This document shows positions 13,353 through 14,609 of a stretch of 14,609 nucleotides of DNA, piece by piece. The number at the start of each line of letters is the position of its first letter. Within the stretch, counting starts at the first letter, position 1. A model generated the notes under the pieces. The model was not told the origin of the DNA. It saw nothing but the letters and a program-made list of their open reading frames with translations, and did no database searches. Location: NCBI GenBank assembly GCA_900553965.1, contig USFX01000048.1, positions 1 to 14,609 on the forward strand. Reading direction: 5' to 3'. Source of the DNA: an uncultured Prevotella sp. GTDB taxonomy: Bacteria > Bacteroidota > Bacteroidia > Bacteroidales > Bacteroidaceae. Position numbers and translations under genes: made by a program.

Positions 13353-13640
13353 TTGCCTATCCCGTACGCAGGCTTCTCGCATTGCCTTCCCTCAAGATAG
13401 GCAACGCAGTCAGCCCACGCCGTGATAATATTATATATGTGACACAATCGCCCGTTCTCAGGCTTGCGCCCGAGCGTGACCGACATGTCAGGATATAATA
13501 TCTCCCAACGCGGACGTTGGTTGCCGTCCTCTCTGAGGGTTACAAATTTTGCGAGAATTTGCGTACAGAGATTGACGTCCGTAACGTCCTTTTACCAGTA
13601 AATAAACCCCGCCGCACCCTTGCGGGCTGACTGAGTTCGG
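13353..13640 (-). ncRNA. Candidate structured RNA (or structured leader of the barrel-protein mRNA)
   Basis: Read on the minus strand, a -33/-7 promoter (13675-13644) is followed at once by a closing stem. CAGTCAGCCCGC (13633-13622) pairs with GTGGGCTGACTG preceded by G (13418-13407): 12 bp with one G-U. Inside are GGACGTT/AACGTCC, TCTCTG/CAGAGA topped by CAAATT/AATTTG, and an arm of ATATTATAT/ATATAATAT plus TGACA/TGTCA ending in CTCGGGC-GCAA-GCCTGAG. Directly 3' is another hairpin, TTGCCTATC/GATAGGCAA (13404-13396 and 13361-13353). No known RNA was recognised: tmRNA, SRP and RNase P signatures are absent. A 6S/Bacteroidales-1-type RNA cannot be excluded, although the folding looks branched, not rod-like. 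The 3' end is uncertain. Confidence 0.5.
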
Positions 13641-13643
13641 CAA

Positions 13644-13675
13644 CAAAGGTAATGATTTGCGGTTGATTGAGCAAG
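13644..13675 (-). promoter_or_regulatory. Promoter of the structured RNA
   Basis: On the minus strand CTTG (13675-13672; three of four bases match TTTG) and TACCTTTG (13651-13644, full match to TAnnTTTG) are separated by 20 nt. That is the same spacing as in the OmpA-family promoter. Transcription should start near 13638, next to the closing stem of the RNA candidate. Confidence 0.65.
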
Positions 13676-13857
13676 AATTTTTCTTAAAAAATGTACCGTT
13701 CGTGTTAAAAAGTCCCGTTTTGGAGCCTGTCGCGGACTTGTTCCTGCCGTTCTGCTTGTCTGCTTTTGACAGCCATCCGTTTTCTGATTCATACGCAACA
13801 GCTCTGCCGTCGTCCAGTCATACTGCATTTCCGGCCGTGCGGCGGCAATGAATAAAC

Positions 13858-14070
13858 AGGGCCGCTGCGGTTTCCCGTGCGGCCCTTACCTACGTTAGTA
13901 TGTTATGAAAAATTTGAGAGAATTGAAACTTCACAGTTTCGTTGTTGTTTTACGTTAAATGATTATTATTTAGAGAAAGCATAGAAATATCTTCCTTTGC
14001 GGCCTTGCGGCTGACTTTCCGGCGCGCCGCTGCGGCTTTGTTGCAGTGCTGCTGCGGTTCCGTTGCGGCC
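13858..14070. repeat. GC-rich hairpin and imperfect direct repeat
   Basis: AGGGCCGC (13858-13865) and GCGGCCCT (13879-13886) form a perfect 8-bp palindrome with a 13-nt loop. The sequence GCTGCGGTTTCCCGTGCGGC (from 13864) recurs as GCTGCGGTTCCGTTGCGGCC at 14051-14070. More TTGCGGC-type words fill 14000-14050. The GGCCCTTAC word at 13882-13890 is shared with the palindrome cluster near 8798, so they may belong to one dispersed repeat family. No T-tract makes either a convincing terminator. Confidence 0.55.
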
Positions 14071-14115
14071 GTCCGGTCGGGTTATTACGGTCTTCCGGCT
14101 GTCTTTCTGTGCCGT

Positions 14116-14526
14116 TCAGTCGATGTTGCCCTTGCGGTTTCCGAACGTCCGTGTGATGTTGGTGATGAACTCCTCGTCGATGTCGCCGGTGAGATTGACA
14201 ATCACGAGGGTGTCGGAATCGGTGTCGGCGTGGAGCATCACGAGTTCGACGGTATCGCCGCTGCGTGTCTTCCGCGTGTAGAACGTGCCGTGACCGTGGC
14301 TGTTGCGGTAGTCTCTGTTGTGCCTGAAGCGCTGTGCGTTTTTCTTCAGGAGGTTCTCGGCCTTCCGGTAGTAGGTCTCACAGCGTGTGCTTGTGGTCAC
14401 GATGCGGGCGCTGCGGAGTTTCTGTATGGCCTGCGCCATGCTGGCCTTGTTGTCCGTTCCTGCTTTTTTGGTGAGCTGTTCCATCATCTTCGGGCTCACC
14501 GTGATGCACTGTACGGCCGTGTCCAC
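14116..14526 (-). CDS. DUF4252 domain protein, lacking a signal peptide (5'-truncated or misframed)
   Basis: The 136-residue frame matches the DUF4252 family: an N-terminal ITVSPKMMEQL segment, a central KLRSARIVTT strand followed by a helix (YYRKAENLLKKNAQRF), GTFYTRKTRSGDTVELVMLHADTDSDTLVIVNLTGDIDEEFITNITRTF at the C-terminus (interpreted in parts), and a basic tail. Family members are Bacteroidetes envelope proteins of unknown function, often near ECF sigma factor genes. A signal peptide is expected but absent here. The frame has only a GTG start at 14526. It stays open, with family-like sequence (HQVVQECDVD), back to a stop at 14569-14571, without any ATG. The gene may therefore be truncated, frameshifted or wrongly joined at its 5' end. 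No terminator was seen directly downstream. Confidence 0.65.
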   Translation of the reverse strand: MDTAVQCITVSPKMMEQLTKKAGTDNKASMAQAIQKLRSARIVTTSTRCETYYRKAENLLKKNAQRFRHNRDYRNSHGHGTFYTRKTRSGDTVELVMLHADTDSDTLVIVNLTGDIDEEFITNITRTFGNRKGNID

Positions 14527-14529
14527 GTC

Positions 14530-14609
14530 ACATTCCTGAACGACCTGGTGGCAGGCGGCCTGAAAGATTTAAGCGTCATGGGCACTATGCACGAAGTGGG
14601 CTACTGGGA
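14530..14609 (+). CDS. Possible plus-strand gene fragment at window edge
   Basis: The plus-strand frame from 14530 reads TFLNDLVAGGLKDLSVMGTM and then HEVGYW to the window end. It looks protein-like: codons prefer G or C in the third position and the composition is balanced, unlike the shadow frames in this window. I do not recognise the family. In-frame ATGs occur at 14578 and 14587, but the sequence looks internal to a protein, not like an N-terminus. It runs into the antisense DUF4252 frame on the left, so it may be a gene remnant or mark a sequence junction. Confidence is low because only 26 codons are visible. Confidence 0.25.

Larger units (their letters stand above)
13256..14115. other. 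Large gene-free region
   Basis: No convincing protein gene is visible in these 860 bp. Short open frames of 60-78 codons on both strands lack conserved features, and one lies inside the predicted RNA helices. The left part holds the structured RNA candidate (13353-13640) and its promoter. The right part (13858-14070) holds a GC-rich hairpin and repeats separated by an AT-rich stretch with a small GAAACT/AGTTTC hairpin (13925-13940). Confidence 0.6.

Noticed and set aside
13304..13486. 60-codon minus-strand frame (MSVTLGRKPENG...)
   Set aside because: It lies within the helices of the RNA candidate; its ATG is inside a stem and no domain is recognisable.
13353..13640. tmRNA, SRP RNA, RNase P RNA or retron msr-msd
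   Set aside because: No tRNA-like end, no SRP GGAAG/AGCA loop, no RNase P core GAGGAAAGTCC, and no reverse transcriptase gene nearby for a retron despite the retron-like closing stem.
13592..13828. 78-codon minus-strand frame (MQYDWTTAELLRMNQ...)
   Set aside because: It crosses the promoter and closing stem of the RNA candidate, has mixed low-complexity composition and no family match.

Overview
The window looks like a chromosomal segment of a Bacteroidales bacterium, most likely Prevotella or a close relative. This rests on three things. The protein families are Bacteroidetes-restricted (DUF4230, DUF4738, DUF4890, DUF4252, a PG1098-like THUMP methyltransferase, and a 576-residue LysRS with a C-terminal extension). 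Promoter-like sites match the Bacteroidetes -7 consensus TAnnTTTG. Intergenic DNA is rich in palindromic and heptamer repeats. Genus assignment is inference.

Layout, left to right. 1-103: a 46-nt palindrome and a 14-bp tandem repeat downstream of a leftward gene pair. 104-1431: two tandem DUF4230 genes on the minus strand; the second appears to have lost its N-terminus to a frameshift. 1614-3041: two plus-strand envelope genes, a Met/Arg-rich Spy/CpxP-like DUF4890 protein and a DUF4738 lipoprotein. 3129-8148: a minus-strand operon lysS-gpsA-pgi-HAD phosphatase. The HAD protein matches Bacteroides BT2127, a HAD-type inorganic pyrophosphatase, residue for residue at its active site. 8149-9063: a 915-bp gene-free region with a REP-like inverted-repeat element and a cluster of GC-rich palindromes. 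9064-10209: an OmpA-family outer membrane protein on the plus strand. 10272-12431: on the minus strand, a VanX/DdpX-type M15 dipeptidase followed by a THUMP-like SAM methyltransferase. 12629-13255: a small outer-membrane beta-barrel protein on the minus strand. 13256-14115: an 860-bp region without a convincing gene, which holds a strong candidate structured RNA (minus strand) with its own promoter. 14116-14526: a DUF4252 protein lacking its signal peptide. 14530-14609: possibly a fragment of another plus-strand gene.

Functionally the core is housekeeping: lysine charging, glycerol-3-phosphate synthesis for lipids, glycolysis, and pyrophosphate or sugar-phosphate hydrolysis. It is flanked by envelope genes. 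No phage, transposase, CRISPR array, tRNA or rRNA gene was seen. The most interesting unexplained signal is the ~290-nt RNA candidate at 13353-13640. It has a promoter with correct spacing, a 12-bp closing stem, several internal helices, and an 8-9-nt segment that can also pair with the leader of the neighbouring outer-membrane-protein mRNA.
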